The notes under the pieces are model-generated. The model was not told the DNA's origin, made no database searches, and saw nothing but the letters and a program-made list of their open reading frames with translations. Made by a program: the position numbers and the translations under genes. From contig CAYVTM010000005.1 in NCBI GenBank assembly GCA_964454645.1, positions 124,001-188,000 on the forward strand: a stretch of 64,000 nt of DNA. Direction: 5' to 3'. The DNA is from CAYVTM01 sp964454645. Its GTDB lineage: Bacteria > Bacteroidota > Bacteroidia > Sphingobacteriales > Sphingobacteriaceae. Below, in pieces: positions 46,401 through 54,311 of this stretch (position 1 is its first letter; every line of letters starts with the position of its first letter).

Positions 46401-47155
46401 ACGACGATACAAGTAATACTTAACAAGCCTGCAAGCCATTCTCCTTTGTTCCATAAATGTTTAGCAAAACTGTTGATGCAGAGGTACGAAAAAATAAAAG
46501 CTATAATCCACAAATAGATTTCGTAGTAAACCGGTGTTAATCGCAGGGCATCTTCATTTAATCCGATACTGAATAATGCTTCCCCGGTGTTGGAATGAAT
46601 AGTGTATGACTCTGGACTATCCATCATTTTAAATTCAATAAAACCATTTAAGCCCAGGTCTTCATTAAATTTATTTCTAAGATATTCGTTTTGATAGCTG
46701 TATTCTTTTTTAACGGGCAGCAAAACAAGCAAGGTAATATCTTCTTGTTCTTCTTTTACACTCAGGTACCAGGCATTATCCAATTTAAAGAAGTCGGTTC
46801 CCTGGGGTAGAAGTTTAGGGTCAGGAACGATAGAATTATCAGTCCAGTAAACTAGGTTTGAACGATTGTAAACAAGAAGTATTAATTTCTTCCCGGAAAA
46901 TATTTCTTGTAATTTTTTCCATATCGGAGTATTGATACCCGGATCCTGATTAAATCGTATAGCAGAATCGATAAGAGGATCTGCAAGTAGTTCTTCAATT
47001 TCTTGCTCTTGGCTTATAATTTTTCGTTCTACTTTTTTACCGATACGCTTAAGCGAACCTTTCGAATTAAAAAAATAGTCGGAAGCAAATGCAAGCAGAA
47101 AAAAAAGGATTGCTATGCACAAATAATTAAGACTATTTCTAAGATAATTCCTCAA
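43448..47155 (-). CDS. Very large NtrY-like membrane sensor histidine kinase
   Basis: 1235 residues, start TTG at 47155 (no ATG nearby). N-terminal helix (about 10-25), extracytoplasmic stretch, a block of about eight to ten membrane helices (about 210-470), a second large extracytoplasmic region, further helices near 720 and 770, a sensor loop, a helix near 930, HAMP (about 945-1000, with ITFPLTLIEEQL), HisKA H-box QVAHEIKNPLTPMKLG (His about 1024) and HATPase with NLIKNAIQAIP, IQDNGIGI and GMGMGLAIIYNI. The H-box is NtrY-type. No response regulator adjoins. It is coupled to the beta-barrel protein by a 4-bp overlap, suggesting that it senses envelope state. Confidence 0.9.
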   Translation of the reverse strand: MRNYLRNSLNYLCIAILFFLLAFASDYFFNSKGSLKRIGKKVERKIISQEQEIEELLADPLIDSAIRFNQDPGINTPIWKKLQEIFSGKKLILLVYNRSNLVYWTDNSIVPDPKLLPQGTDFFKLDNAWYLSVKEEQEDITLLVLLPVKKEYSYQNEYLRNKFNEDLGLNGFIEFKMMDSPESYTIHSNTGEALFSIGLNEDALRLTPVYYEIYLWIIAFIFSYLCINSFAKHLWNKGEWLAGLLSITCIVVIFRFISIYWTVPISVYKLDLFSPEYYATNFLFPSLGDLLINLLLIHWIIYFFYDRVRELNFSVYSVKKSYVITFLFIAASYLTIALLNYMLEGLVMNSNISFDLTNILSLNIYSLVGLFILGLTLYSFFLFADILITIFHQFYLSKKEKVNVFLISVGIISAWVLFLHGFNILFICNTVFLIILERAKSRRQNYLSFPTVVLILTLFAVASAYRLNDFNFEKEKQNRQLLASKLESANDPIAEYLLEGLGKRIQIDSNIQEHFISPAPTNEIIHNRIQQLYFGGYFSKYDLRLYEFDTEGTPLNTKSLRSLSSFDDLIRLQCTPTSSPYFYYLSNSYGILTYYGKIPIQQDRQSIGTLMIELKSKYFRDDNIFPELLLEGNLKMNKDFELYSYSIYKQGKLISQQGDYPYSLQSSEFDEAESGYTFLEHKDYNHLVYKPNNEILIVVSKSNDSEFKILALFSYIFGIFSGLVFVFYVRRLLSKSYNLLTINFKNMRGRIRILFKTRIQLSMIISVILSVSIIGYITFLYISDQYNKQQSERVSQKTRSILLSIEKRTSGLSSFGIKSDDILHVELKNLSDLYLTDINIFDLNGDLIISTQPKIYEEGLISKKINPTAFIEIHRYARSEFSNTENIGSLNYLSVYTPIRNINNKTIAYLNLPYFANKSEYEKSISQFLTAFINVYVFIFVLIGFVAFFLANSITFPLTLIEEQLRETKLGKKMDPISWKRKDEIGTLINEYNRMIKELEESTDRLARSEREYAWREMAKQVAHEIKNPLTPMKLGLQYLKKSWEDDDPDFDDKFERYSKTFIEQIESLSRIASEFSNFAQMPLAENVKVDVKEILMNVVSLYKNDEKTEIDLGYIPSVRSVVLADKDQMIRTFNNLIKNAIQAIPSDRKGKIDVEILNDKDTLLIIIQDNGIGIENSMKDKIFEPNFTTKNSGMGMGLAIIYNIILNIGGSIRFESAVNQGTTFFVSLPLYKGE

Positions 47156-47188
47156 GGTATTTTCTTTGTATACGAATTTACTAATAAA

Positions 47189-47224
47189 AAGAGCATCCCG
47201 TTTAATTATAAGCGGGATGTTCTT
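47189..47224 (-). terminator. Intrinsic terminator of fabD
   Basis: A 12-bp stem with one G-U pair (47189-47200 with 47213-47224) and a 12-base loop, 15 bases after the fabD stop. On the minus strand it is followed by TTTTTATTA. The kinase start (47155) is 34 bases beyond, so it also separates the two transcripts. Confidence 0.8.
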
Positions 47225-47239
47225 TAAAACCCTTAAGCA

Positions 47240-48112
47240 CTATGCACTAAACGTAGGCATTTGCCGGTCCACTTTTTTAACAAGCCCCTGAAGCACCGAT
47301 CCCGGTCCGACTTCCGTAAAGGAGCCTGCCCCATCGGCAATCATCGCCTGCATGGTTTGTGTCCAACGTACGGCACCCGTTAATTGTGCGATTAAATTTT
47401 GTTTAATGGTGAGAGGATCGGAAGTAGGTTTCGCATTTACATTTTGATATACCGGGCAAATAGCCTGATGAAAAGGAGTTTCGTTTATAGCAGCTTCCAA
47501 TTCTATACGTGCCGGCTCCATCAATGGAGAATGGAAAGCGCCTCCCACGTTCAGTACCAAAGCTCGTTTGGCTCCGGCTTCCAATAATTTTTCACAGGCA
47601 ATATTTACACCTTCAGTCGTTCCCGATATAACCAATTGTCCCGGGCAATTATAGTTTGCGGGAACCACTATCTCATCAATGGAAGCACAAATATCTTCCA
47701 CAATTGTATCTTCCAGACCTAAGATAGCCGCCATCGTAGAAGCTTGAATTTCACAAGCTTTCTGCATAGCATTGGCACGCGCAATTACCAAACGAAAAGC
47801 ATCTTCAAAAGCTAAGGTCTGATTGGCAACCAATGCCGAAAACTCTCCCAACGAATGTCCGGCAACCATTTCGGGGCGAAAATCGGGAATGGTTTTAGCT
47901 AAAATAACACTATGTAAAAAAATTGCAGGCTGTGTAACTTTAGTCTGTTTCAAATCTTCATCCGTACCGGCAAACATCAGGTCTGTGATTCGAAAACCGA
48001 TAATTTCATCTGCCTTCCCGAATAATTCTTTAGCTAAAGAAGATTGTTCATACAACTCCTTACCCATCCCTACAAATTGTGCTCCCTGTCCGGGAAAAAC
48101 GTATGCTTTCAT
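47240..48112 (-). CDS. fabD: Malonyl-CoA:ACP transacylase
   Basis: 290 residues. FabD loads malonyl from CoA onto acyl carrier protein in fatty-acid synthesis. FPGQGAQFVGMGKELYEQ at the N terminus, the catalytic Ser in VAGHSLGEFSALVA, Arg in FRLVIARANAMQKACE and the His in GAFHSPLME are all present. Length normal. Alone on its strand with a strong terminator after it; no other fab genes adjoin. Confidence 0.97.
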   Translation of the reverse strand: MKAYVFPGQGAQFVGMGKELYEQSSLAKELFGKADEIIGFRITDLMFAGTDEDLKQTKVTQPAIFLHSVILAKTIPDFRPEMVAGHSLGEFSALVANQTLAFEDAFRLVIARANAMQKACEIQASTMAAILGLEDTIVEDICASIDEIVVPANYNCPGQLVISGTTEGVNIACEKLLEAGAKRALVLNVGGAFHSPLMEPARIELEAAINETPFHQAICPVYQNVNAKPTSDPLTIKQNLIAQLTGAVRWTQTMQAMIADGAGSFTEVGPGSVLQGLVKKVDRQMPTFSA

Positions 48113-48267
48113 GTGTTTATAATTTTTGGTTAAAGTCCTGAGTAATTATTTGCGCTTGGTGCAAAGCATTTACCAAGCCATTTCATACATATTGATTAAT
48201 TAATTAGTATAAATTCGGCAGATTAATAAATTACAAGATAAAAAAATAATTAGCCGTAAATAAAACT

Positions 48268-48275
48268 TATTTTTG
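48268..48275 (+). promoter_or_regulatory. Bacteroidota -7 element (TATTTTTG)
   Basis: TAnnTTTG 15 bases before the ATG at 48291. It overlaps the alternative TTG start at 48273, which favours the ATG. Confidence 0.4.
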
Positions 48276-48290
48276 AGAAAAAAAACAAAA

Positions 48291-48710
48291 ATGAACTTCT
48301 CTGAAAGAAATCAAATGGTGTATACCTGGTTATTTATATCGGGCATCTTAGCCGTTATACTAACCTGCATCCTTTACTTTGTACCGCTTCCCGAATACTT
48401 CAATTCCTCATACAGCAGTTTCACTTTATTTCTTGCATTACTATGTCTTATTCCGGCCTTTACTTTTATGCTGTTCAGGCCCAATTTTGCACTCGAAAAA
48501 GAAGAGGAACATCATCACCATGCTGCTAACACCATTGCCATGAGTAGAAATGCTTACTTGTTTACAATGATTATCTATTTCACAGCGCTTATCACATTAA
48601 GTTCAACGGCAAGCCGTGTTGCTACTTTCTTTTTTGTATTGGGAACTTTATCCTTTCTGATAGCACATGTTTTACATGCCATTTCCCTTTGGAAGTATAA
48701 GCAAAAATAA
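48291..48710 (+). CDS. Hypothetical four-helix membrane protein
   Basis: 139 residues from ATG 48291. Four hydrophobic helices: about 10-30 (WLFISGILAVILTCILYFV), 40-60, 85-105 and 110-130. Between helices 2 and 3 is a charged loop with EEEHHHHAAN, a His cluster that could bind a metal. No domain is recognised. It converges with the rhodanese gene, 3 bp between stops. Own -7 element upstream. Confidence 0.7.
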   Translation: MNFSERNQMVYTWLFISGILAVILTCILYFVPLPEYFNSSYSSFTLFLALLCLIPAFTFMLFRPNFALEKEEEHHHHAANTIAMSRNAYLFTMIIYFTALITLSSTASRVATFFFVLGTLSFLIAHVLHAISLWKYKQK

Positions 48711-48713
48711 ATT

Positions 48714-49031
48714 TTATTTTGCTAAAGAAGGATCTACTTGTTCGATCCAGGCAAGAATACCGCCCTTTAAATTGTATAAATTATCGAAGCCCATTTGTTG
48801 TTGCAATTGCATGATAGCCGCTGCACTTCTGGCACCACTCCGGCAATGTATCACAACTATTTTATCTTTATTGATTTTATCTGCTTCTAATAATATGTTT
48901 CCCAGGGGGATAAGTTCCGCTCCCAGGTTTGAAGTATCGTATTCGAACTGCTCACGAACATCAATCAGTTGGAAATCTTTCTTCTCATCCATTAACTGTT
49001 TAAGTTCCAATACTGTAATTTCTTTAACCAT
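48714..49031 (-). CDS. Single-domain rhodanese-like sulfurtransferase
   Basis: 105 residues, one rhodanese domain. The active-site Cys is in VIHCRSGARSAAA, with the family's LIDVREQFEYD at the N-terminal third. The loop of six residues CRSGAR fits GlpE/PspE-type enzymes. It carries sulfur on the Cys for transfer; the acceptor is unknown. ATG at 49031. A -7 element TAACTTTG is 17 bases upstream. Confidence 0.93.
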   Translation of the reverse strand: MVKEITVLELKQLMDEKKDFQLIDVREQFEYDTSNLGAELIPLGNILLEADKINKDKIVVIHCRSGARSAAAIMQLQQQMGFDNLYNLKGGILAWIEQVDPSLAK

Positions 49032-49047
49032 AATTTAAAATTTTATC

Positions 49048-49055
49048 CAAAGTTA
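49048..49055 (-). promoter_or_regulatory. Bacteroidota -7 element (TAACTTTG) for the rhodanese gene
   Basis: TAnnTTTG on the minus strand, 16 bases before the ATG at 49031. It shares a 112-bp divergent intergenic region with the permease promoter. Confidence 0.4.
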
Positions 49056-49095
49056 GAAATACTTGTGTAAAATAAACAGAAAAAATACCGGAGTA

Positions 49096-49124
49096 TTGAT
49101 TTATCGCTAAATCTATTTATCTTG
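49096..49124 (+). promoter_or_regulatory. Promoter of the amino acid permease gene
   Basis: TTG (49096-49098), exactly 19 bases, then TATCTTG (49118-49124). Spacing matches the Bacteroidota -33/-7 consensus; the -7 box has one T fewer than the ideal TAnnTTTG. The ATG is 19 bases on. Confidence 0.5.
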
Positions 49125-49143
49125 AATTTTCTAAACCAAACAC

Positions 49144-50613
49144 ATGTCAGAAACAGGATTTAAACGCGAACTTAAGCTATTTGATGCGGTAATGATAGTC
49201 GCCGGAACCATGATAGGCTCAGGAATTTTTATTGTCAGCTCGGATATTGCCCGTTCGGTAGGTTCCAGCGGGTATTTATTATTGATATGGTTGCTTACCG
49301 GTTTTATTACCATTGCCGGGGCACTCAGCTATGGAGAGCTCGCCGGGATGATGCCCAAAGCCGGCGGACAATATATTTACCTGCGTGAAGCATGGGGAAA
49401 ATTAATTGCGTTTTTATATGCATGGACTTTGTTCCTGGTCATTCAAACCGGAACTATTGCTGCTGTTGCCGTAGCTTTTGCAAAATATACCGGAGTGCTG
49501 ATTCCGGAAATTATCAGTGAGGATATTATCCTGTTTCAAGCAGGAAGTTTTAATGTGAGCTCCGTACAAATTCTTGCTATAGCAAGCATAATACTGCTCA
49601 CGTATATCAATTCCCGCGGTATTAAAAACGGAAAGAATATTCAGAATATATTTGGAAGTACAAAGATACTGGCATTATTCGGACTAATCATTTTTGGTAT
49701 ATTGTTTGGAGTAAATGCCGATGTAGCGAAAGCTAATTTTACAAACATTTGGGATGCAAGTATCCGTTTACAGGACGCTTCGGGGGAATGGGCGATGACA
49801 GAATTAGTGGGCTGGATGATTGTTCCGGCGATAGGTATAGCCATGGTAGGTTCATTGTTTTCGAGTGATGCATGGAATAATATTACTTTTTCGGGTGATG
49901 AAATTAAAAACCCTAAACGGAATTTAGTATTGAGTATGGTAATCGGCACTACACTTGTTACGATAATTTATATCCTTGTAAATATTGTTTACCTCCTGAT
50001 ACTTCCTCTGCAGGGTGATCCCAATGGAACCGATGTAATGAGCAGAGGAATTCAGTTTGCTACCCAAGATCGTGTTGCTGCGGCTGTTGCCGAAGCGATG
50101 GGTGGTGCAAATGCTACTATTATTATAGCTGTTCTTATTATGGTATCTACTTTCGGTTGTAATAACGGCTGTATCCTTTCCGGAGCCCGTGTATATTATG
50201 CAACAGCAAAAGACGGATTATTTTTTTCAAATATGTCGAAGTTGAATTCAAGAGGAGTGCCTGCAATAGCCCTGGTTTTTCAGTGTGTTTGGGCAAGCAT
50301 CCTGTGTTTATCGGGATCTTATGGAAACCTGTTGGATTATGTTGTATTCGCCGTTCTCTTATTTTATATACTAACCATCATCGGAATTTTTATTCTGCGC
50401 AAAAAAAGACCCGATGCAGAGAGACCCTATAAAGCTTTTGCCTATCCTATTATTCCGGCACTCTATATTTTATTGGCATCAGCCGTATGTATCATTCTAT
50501 TAATTTATAAACCTGAATACAGTTGGCCGGGATTTATCATTGTCGGATTAGGAATACCTGTTTACTTTATGTTCAAAAGAAAAATAGCTGCAGAAGACGA
50601 AATGAACACCTGA
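49144..50613 (+). CDS. APC superfamily amino acid permease
   Basis: 489 residues, twelve membrane helices. GTMIGSGIFIVSSDIARSVG at helix 1 is the unwound substrate-binding segment of APC transporters, followed by GALSYGELAGMMPKAGGQYIYL (helices 2-3), another family hallmark. Such permeases import or exchange amino acids. The substrate is unknown; a serine/threonine or LAT-like exchanger is plausible. Inner membrane. It precedes the serine hydrolase gene by 49 bp. Confidence 0.92.
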   Translation: MSETGFKRELKLFDAVMIVAGTMIGSGIFIVSSDIARSVGSSGYLLLIWLLTGFITIAGALSYGELAGMMPKAGGQYIYLREAWGKLIAFLYAWTLFLVIQTGTIAAVAVAFAKYTGVLIPEIISEDIILFQAGSFNVSSVQILAIASIILLTYINSRGIKNGKNIQNIFGSTKILALFGLIIFGILFGVNADVAKANFTNIWDASIRLQDASGEWAMTELVGWMIVPAIGIAMVGSLFSSDAWNNITFSGDEIKNPKRNLVLSMVIGTTLVTIIYILVNIVYLLILPLQGDPNGTDVMSRGIQFATQDRVAAAVAEAMGGANATIIIAVLIMVSTFGCNNGCILSGARVYYATAKDGLFFSNMSKLNSRGVPAIALVFQCVWASILCLSGSYGNLLDYVVFAVLLFYILTIIGIFILRKKRPDAERPYKAFAYPIIPALYILLASAVCIILLIYKPEYSWPGFIIVGLGIPVYFMFKRKIAAEDEMNT

Positions 50614-50662
50614 TTCTAAATTGTATTTTTTTCTTTAACCAACAACTAATATATTCGCAGCA

Positions 50663-51844
50663 ATGAGCCGAATATATTTAAGTGTACTTTGTAGTTTCCT
50701 GGTATACATAACTGCATGCAATCCCTCTAGTCCTCCGGTTGATGAAAGTGTGGCAGAAAGCGAAGGAAAAGCATACGACACTGTCGCCTTTAATATCAAA
50801 GCAGAAAAGATTGATGCATTCTTCCATAAACTATATAATAACTACGGATTTAACGGCACAGTACTGGTTTCGCAAGACGAGCATGTGCTGTATAAAAAAG
50901 CTTTTGGATATGCGGATGTTCGAAGGAAAAAAGATTCATTAAAGATCGACGACATCTTTCAATTAGCATCTGTCAGTAAACAATTTACCGCCGCCGCTAT
51001 TCTGAAACTCATGGAGAACAAGAAATTAAGTTTGGATGATAACATTCAAAAATTTTATCCAAATTTTCCTTATGAAAATATTACCATTCGTTTATTATTA
51101 CATCATCGCTCGGGTCTGGGAAACTATACCTATTTCAGCGAAGATTATTGTGATAGAAGAACGCCCATCAATAATCAGGATGTAGTGCAAATGATGACCG
51201 AGAAGAAACCGGGTATCTATTTTCGTCCCGACCGCGTATTCGATTACAGTAACACAGGGTATGCACTCTTAGCCGCCATTGTCGAGAAGGTAAGCGGGAA
51301 AAGTTTTAAGGATTTTGTCGAGAAGGAACTGTTTGCAAAAGCAGGGCTTAAGAACACTTTTGTATATGATATTCATAATCCCAATGAATTTGAATATATC
51401 CGGGGACATACAGCCCAGAACAGAAAAACGAATGAGTCGTATTTAGACGGAGTAAGCGGCGATAAAGGAATTTATTCTACGGTAGAAGATCTGTATAAAT
51501 GGGATCTTGCATTATATACAGAGCGTATCTTGAAAAAATCTACCATCGATTCGGCTTATGTTTCGGGGAGCAAACATCTGAAAGGCCCTTTTAACTACGG
51601 TTTCGGATGGAGAACTTATACCTTTAAAGACGGGAAACAACTGATCTACCACGGAGGCTGGTGGAACGGGTATAAAACCTTCTTTTTCAGGGATATCAAT
51701 CATCATAATGCAATAATTATCCTAACTAATCGCGAAAATAGCGGTTTTAGGAATTTGGATGGTCTGTATGATATTTTATATGACCGCAAACCCTCTACAT
51801 TACGTCAATTTTCTGCTTATTTACATCATTCACCGGGTTTTTAA
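50663..51844 (+). CDS. Lipoprotein serine hydrolase of the beta-lactamase/class C PBP family
   Basis: 393 residues. The N terminus has a lipobox-like VYITACNPSS with Cys about 19, so a lipoprotein. The SxxK active site is LASVSKQFTAAAI (Ser about 102), the YxN motif is DYSNTGYALLAA, and a third KTG-like block is in YHGGWWNGYK as HGG. This is the typical esterase/beta-lactamase-like or D-Ala-D-Ala peptidase-like plan; the substrate is unknown. The stop overlaps the convergent GNAT gene by 4 bp. Confidence 0.92.
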   Translation: MSRIYLSVLCSFLVYITACNPSSPPVDESVAESEGKAYDTVAFNIKAEKIDAFFHKLYNNYGFNGTVLVSQDEHVLYKKAFGYADVRRKKDSLKIDDIFQLASVSKQFTAAAILKLMENKKLSLDDNIQKFYPNFPYENITIRLLLHHRSGLGNYTYFSEDYCDRRTPINNQDVVQMMTEKKPGIYFRPDRVFDYSNTGYALLAAIVEKVSGKSFKDFVEKELFAKAGLKNTFVYDIHNPNEFEYIRGHTAQNRKTNESYLDGVSGDKGIYSTVEDLYKWDLALYTERILKKSTIDSAYVSGSKHLKGPFNYGFGWRTYTFKDGKQLIYHGGWWNGYKTFFFRDINHHNAIIILTNRENSGFRNLDGLYDILYDRKPSTLRQFSAYLHHSPGF

Positions 51845-52347
51845 TATAAATCCGTCTGCATTAAGTAATCATTCATCCAAAATTCTCCAATAGAAATATC
51901 CTGAATCTCAATTACTTTATATCCCAATCGTTCGTAAAAGCCCTTTGCTTTATTATTCCGGTTGACATTCAGCTGCAAAAAACGGCTCCCCTCTTTTTTT
52001 GCATTTTCTTCAACTTTTTTAATTAATTCTGCTCCATATTTCTTACCTTGTTTATCCGGTAAAACATAAACCTTGTGTAGTTTATGCGTATCCGAAACAT
52101 CGGGCAACTTACTATACGATGCATAAGCAACCGGAACCTGGCCTTCATATAAAATCAGAAATTGATGTTGTAAAAAGGTCATTTGTTTATACAGCGAATC
52201 AGGGGTATAGATTTCGCCGAACATAAAATTAATCTGTTCTTCGGATATAATATCTTTGTAAGTAACAAACCAGGTACGGAAAGCCAAATCGACAATTGTC
52301 GGAATGTCTTCAACGTTCGCCTGATAAATATTAACAAAAGCTCTCAT
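51841..52347 (-). CDS. GNAT family N-acetyltransferase
   Basis: 168 residues. The acetyl-CoA site is HKVYVLPDKQGKKYGAELIKKVEENA (Q-x-x-G/K-x-x-G type motif A), followed by LQLNVNRNNKAKGFYERLGYKV, motif B. The N terminus includes IVDLAFRTWFVTYKDIISEEQINFM, common in YjgM/PhnO-like enzymes. Substrate unknown. ATG at 52347; divergent from the lipoprotein-like gene at 52380 with 32 bp between starts. Confidence 0.9.
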   Translation of the reverse strand: MRAFVNIYQANVEDIPTIVDLAFRTWFVTYKDIISEEQINFMFGEIYTPDSLYKQMTFLQHQFLILYEGQVPVAYASYSKLPDVSDTHKLHKVYVLPDKQGKKYGAELIKKVEENAKKEGSRFLQLNVNRNNKAKGFYERLGYKVIEIQDISIGEFWMNDYLMQTDLY

Positions 52348-52379
52348 ATAAATTAAATAAACACCTAATTTAGAAAATT

Positions 52380-52940
52380 ATGGAAAATCTTTGTACATCG
52401 CGTTTCAGGAAAAATATATCACTTCTTCTGAGTTTGTTTATTATGGGAAGTATCTTTGTTTCATGTAGTGTGAACGGGCCCAATTATCCGATGGTTCGGG
52501 CATCGAAACAGGATCAGCAAAGCAAACAAAAAATAGCTGAACAGCATACTCAGAAAAAATCGGAGCATATTTCTGCAAGTATGAAATCTACTCCTGCCGA
52601 TAATCAAAAGCCCAATACTTCAACTTCAGAAGCAATTAATACCACAACTAGTAATGAACAAAATGCTACTGTTATACAAAGAGTAGCAAACAATAAAAAA
52701 GTTCAGAAACTGGAATCAAAAATTAATAAAGTAAGCCGTAAGAAAAACGAATTCAATAAAGAGTATAAAGCAGGTGCATTAAGTAATGAACAGTTATTAA
52801 TTGTGTTATTGGCAGTAGTACTTGTGTTTTTACTGTTCGGCGGACCCGGTTGGGGGTGGTGGGCTTTTTATAATATAGCCTCAGTATTGCTCCTGATATT
52901 ATTGGTTGTACTGGTATTATACCTTGCAGGAATTATTTAG
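52380..52940 (+). CDS. Lipoprotein-like protein with two C-terminal membrane helices
   Basis: 186 residues. The N terminus has a hydrophobic segment ending FVSCSVNG, a likely lipobox (Cys about 35). A low-complexity, Ser/Thr/Gln/Lys-rich middle (about 40-125) follows, then two strongly hydrophobic helices (about 137-155 and 163-185) with GGPGWGWWAFYN between. A lipoprotein with a C-terminal hairpin could link two membranes, but that is inference. No family recognised. Its mRNA probably ends at the intrinsic terminator at 53036-53077, inside the opposing gene. Confidence 0.7.
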   Translation: MENLCTSRFRKNISLLLSLFIMGSIFVSCSVNGPNYPMVRASKQDQQSKQKIAEQHTQKKSEHISASMKSTPADNQKPNTSTSEAINTTTSNEQNATVIQRVANNKKVQKLESKINKVSRKKNEFNKEYKAGALSNEQLLIVLLAVVLVFLLFGGPGWGWWAFYNIASVLLLILLVVLVLYLAGII

Positions 52941-52948
52941 GCAGCATC

Positions 52949-53554
52949 CTATAATTCTTCACTTATCAATACCGGACCCTGTTCGAAAATTATTTCGACA
53001 ATCCCATCTTCGATAACCCCAAAGGTATTCTCTGTTTCCTGTTGCATATTTAGTAAAGATGCAACAGGAATTTTTTTATCTCCGCATATTTTTAATCTGC
53101 TCCCCTTGCTCATCCATTTGGTGAAAACAGGTTTTGTACAGATATAGGATTTATGCCCGACATCGTATATAATAATATCAATTGCTTTACTTTTTTCAAA
53201 TAAAAGCACTGATGATAAATTCTTTAATCCGACAATATTAACAGCTTTATGATTTGTGTCAATTAAATAGTTCAGGATACTACTCAGCAAATTTTCTTTT
53301 TCAATAAGTACATATTCTAAAGTAAGAAAAGCAGCAAGTTGCTCGTTTATATATTCTTTTTGTAAAGGGTTTGTATAAAAAATTCCATCGATATGAATAC
53401 CCAGCCTGAGTGCCTCTTCAAGTGAATTTTCGCTGATCCATATTGAAGGACTCCATTCCAGTAATTGCCCGATCGACTCTTCATCCATCTCTGTTTTTCC
53501 CAGAATAAGAAGTGCGGGCTCTTGTTTATCTTTTACAAAATGATGAGAAGACAT
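52949..53554 (-). CDS. Thiamine pyrophosphokinase-like protein with altered catalytic residues
   Basis: 201 residues from ATG 53554. The opening MSSHHFVKDKQEPALLILG and IGQLLEWSPSIWI look like the TPK proteins of Bacteroidota as I remember them, and the end GVIEDGIVEIIFEQGPVLI recalls the TPK thiamine-binding domain. However, the catalytic blocks I would expect (a GGxxxL-type loop and an LGDFDS-like acidic block) are not there; their place reads LEEALRLGIHIDGIFYTNP. It starts 1 bp after thiE ends, and thiamine context supports the identity. It may be an inactive or changed TPK. A strong terminator-like hairpin lies in its C-terminal codons. Confidence 0.5.
   Translation of the reverse strand: MSSHHFVKDKQEPALLILGKTEMDEESIGQLLEWSPSIWISENSLEEALRLGIHIDGIFYTNPLQKEYINEQLAAFLTLEYVLIEKENLLSSILNYLIDTNHKAVNIVGLKNLSSVLLFEKSKAIDIIIYDVGHKSYICTKPVFTKWMSKGSRLKICGDKKIPVASLLNMQQETENTFGVIEDGIVEIIFEQGPVLISEEL
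53036..53077 (+). terminator. Strong plus-strand terminator inside the opposing TPK-like gene
   Basis: A perfect 12-bp stem (53036-53047 with 53059-53070), 11-base loop, then seven T at 53071-53077 on the plus strand. It is 96 bases after the stop of the 52380-52940 gene. On the minus strand it would be a hairpin without U-run within the coding sequence. Confidence 0.8.
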
Positions 53555-53555
53555 A

Positions 53556-54194
53556 TTATTGTATCTGAACAAAACTACGCATAATTTCTTCGGGATGCTT
53601 CGCTTTATTAATTACCGACGATACAGCGACACCATGTATTCCTATAAATCTGATCGGCCTTACATCTTTCAAAAGAATACCACCGGCGGCTATTAAAGGA
53701 ATTGTATATCTTCTCGTATCACAGAAGTTTTTATACTTCTTTAATCCTTCCAAACCAATGGCAGGTATATTTACCGTTTTTGTTTGGGTAGGCTTAAAAG
53801 GTCCTATACTAATATAATCTGCACCTTGCTCAGCAAAATGGATAAGCTCATCCGTATTTAATGCCGAGCAACCGATTATTTTTCCAGGCCCCAACATTTT
53901 TCGTACTTCGGAAACAGGCATATCCTGAATGCCGATATGTACTCCCGAAACATAAGATATCTCTAAAGCCATCTGAATAAAGTCGTTCACGATTAAACGA
54001 ACCCCATGCTTCCGGCAACATTCCGCAATCGTTTGTATCTCTTCCGACATATCTTTCTCATCCTTAGGAAAAACCCTGTATTGTATCCATTTTATCCCCA
54101 ATTTACAGGCTGATTCTACCTGTTTCAATACCGGAAATTCAGAAATACGTTCCTGCGTTAAATAATGAATGTGGGCAATCATTTTCATATACAT
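53556..54194 (-). CDS. thiE: Thiamine phosphate synthase
   Basis: 212 residues, TIM barrel. ThiE joins HMP-PP and THZ-P to thiamine phosphate. Features: YLTQERISEF at the start, IKWIQYRVF (QxR pyrophosphate site), GVRLIVNDFIQMAL (ND motif), GVHIGIQDMPVSEVRKML, and GADYISIGPFKPTQTK, then AAGGI near the end. All are typical. The TPK-like gene follows 1 bp downstream. A second ATG at 54188 is as likely. No TPP riboswitch is seen upstream. Confidence 0.93.
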   Translation of the reverse strand: MYMKMIAHIHYLTQERISEFPVLKQVESACKLGIKWIQYRVFPKDEKDMSEEIQTIAECCRKHGVRLIVNDFIQMALEISYVSGVHIGIQDMPVSEVRKMLGPGKIIGCSALNTDELIHFAEQGADYISIGPFKPTQTKTVNIPAIGLEGLKKYKNFCDTRRYTIPLIAAGGILLKDVRPIRFIGIHGVAVSSVINKAKHPEEIMRSFVQIQ

Positions 54195-54311
54195 ATTTAG
54201 TCTTAAAATATCTGCTCAAATATGCAGGTTTATTTATAGGTATAAATAATAATATTTAAAAATTCCGATAGAGATGTCAGTATTTTTGAAATACACCAAT
54301 AATTAAACGCC

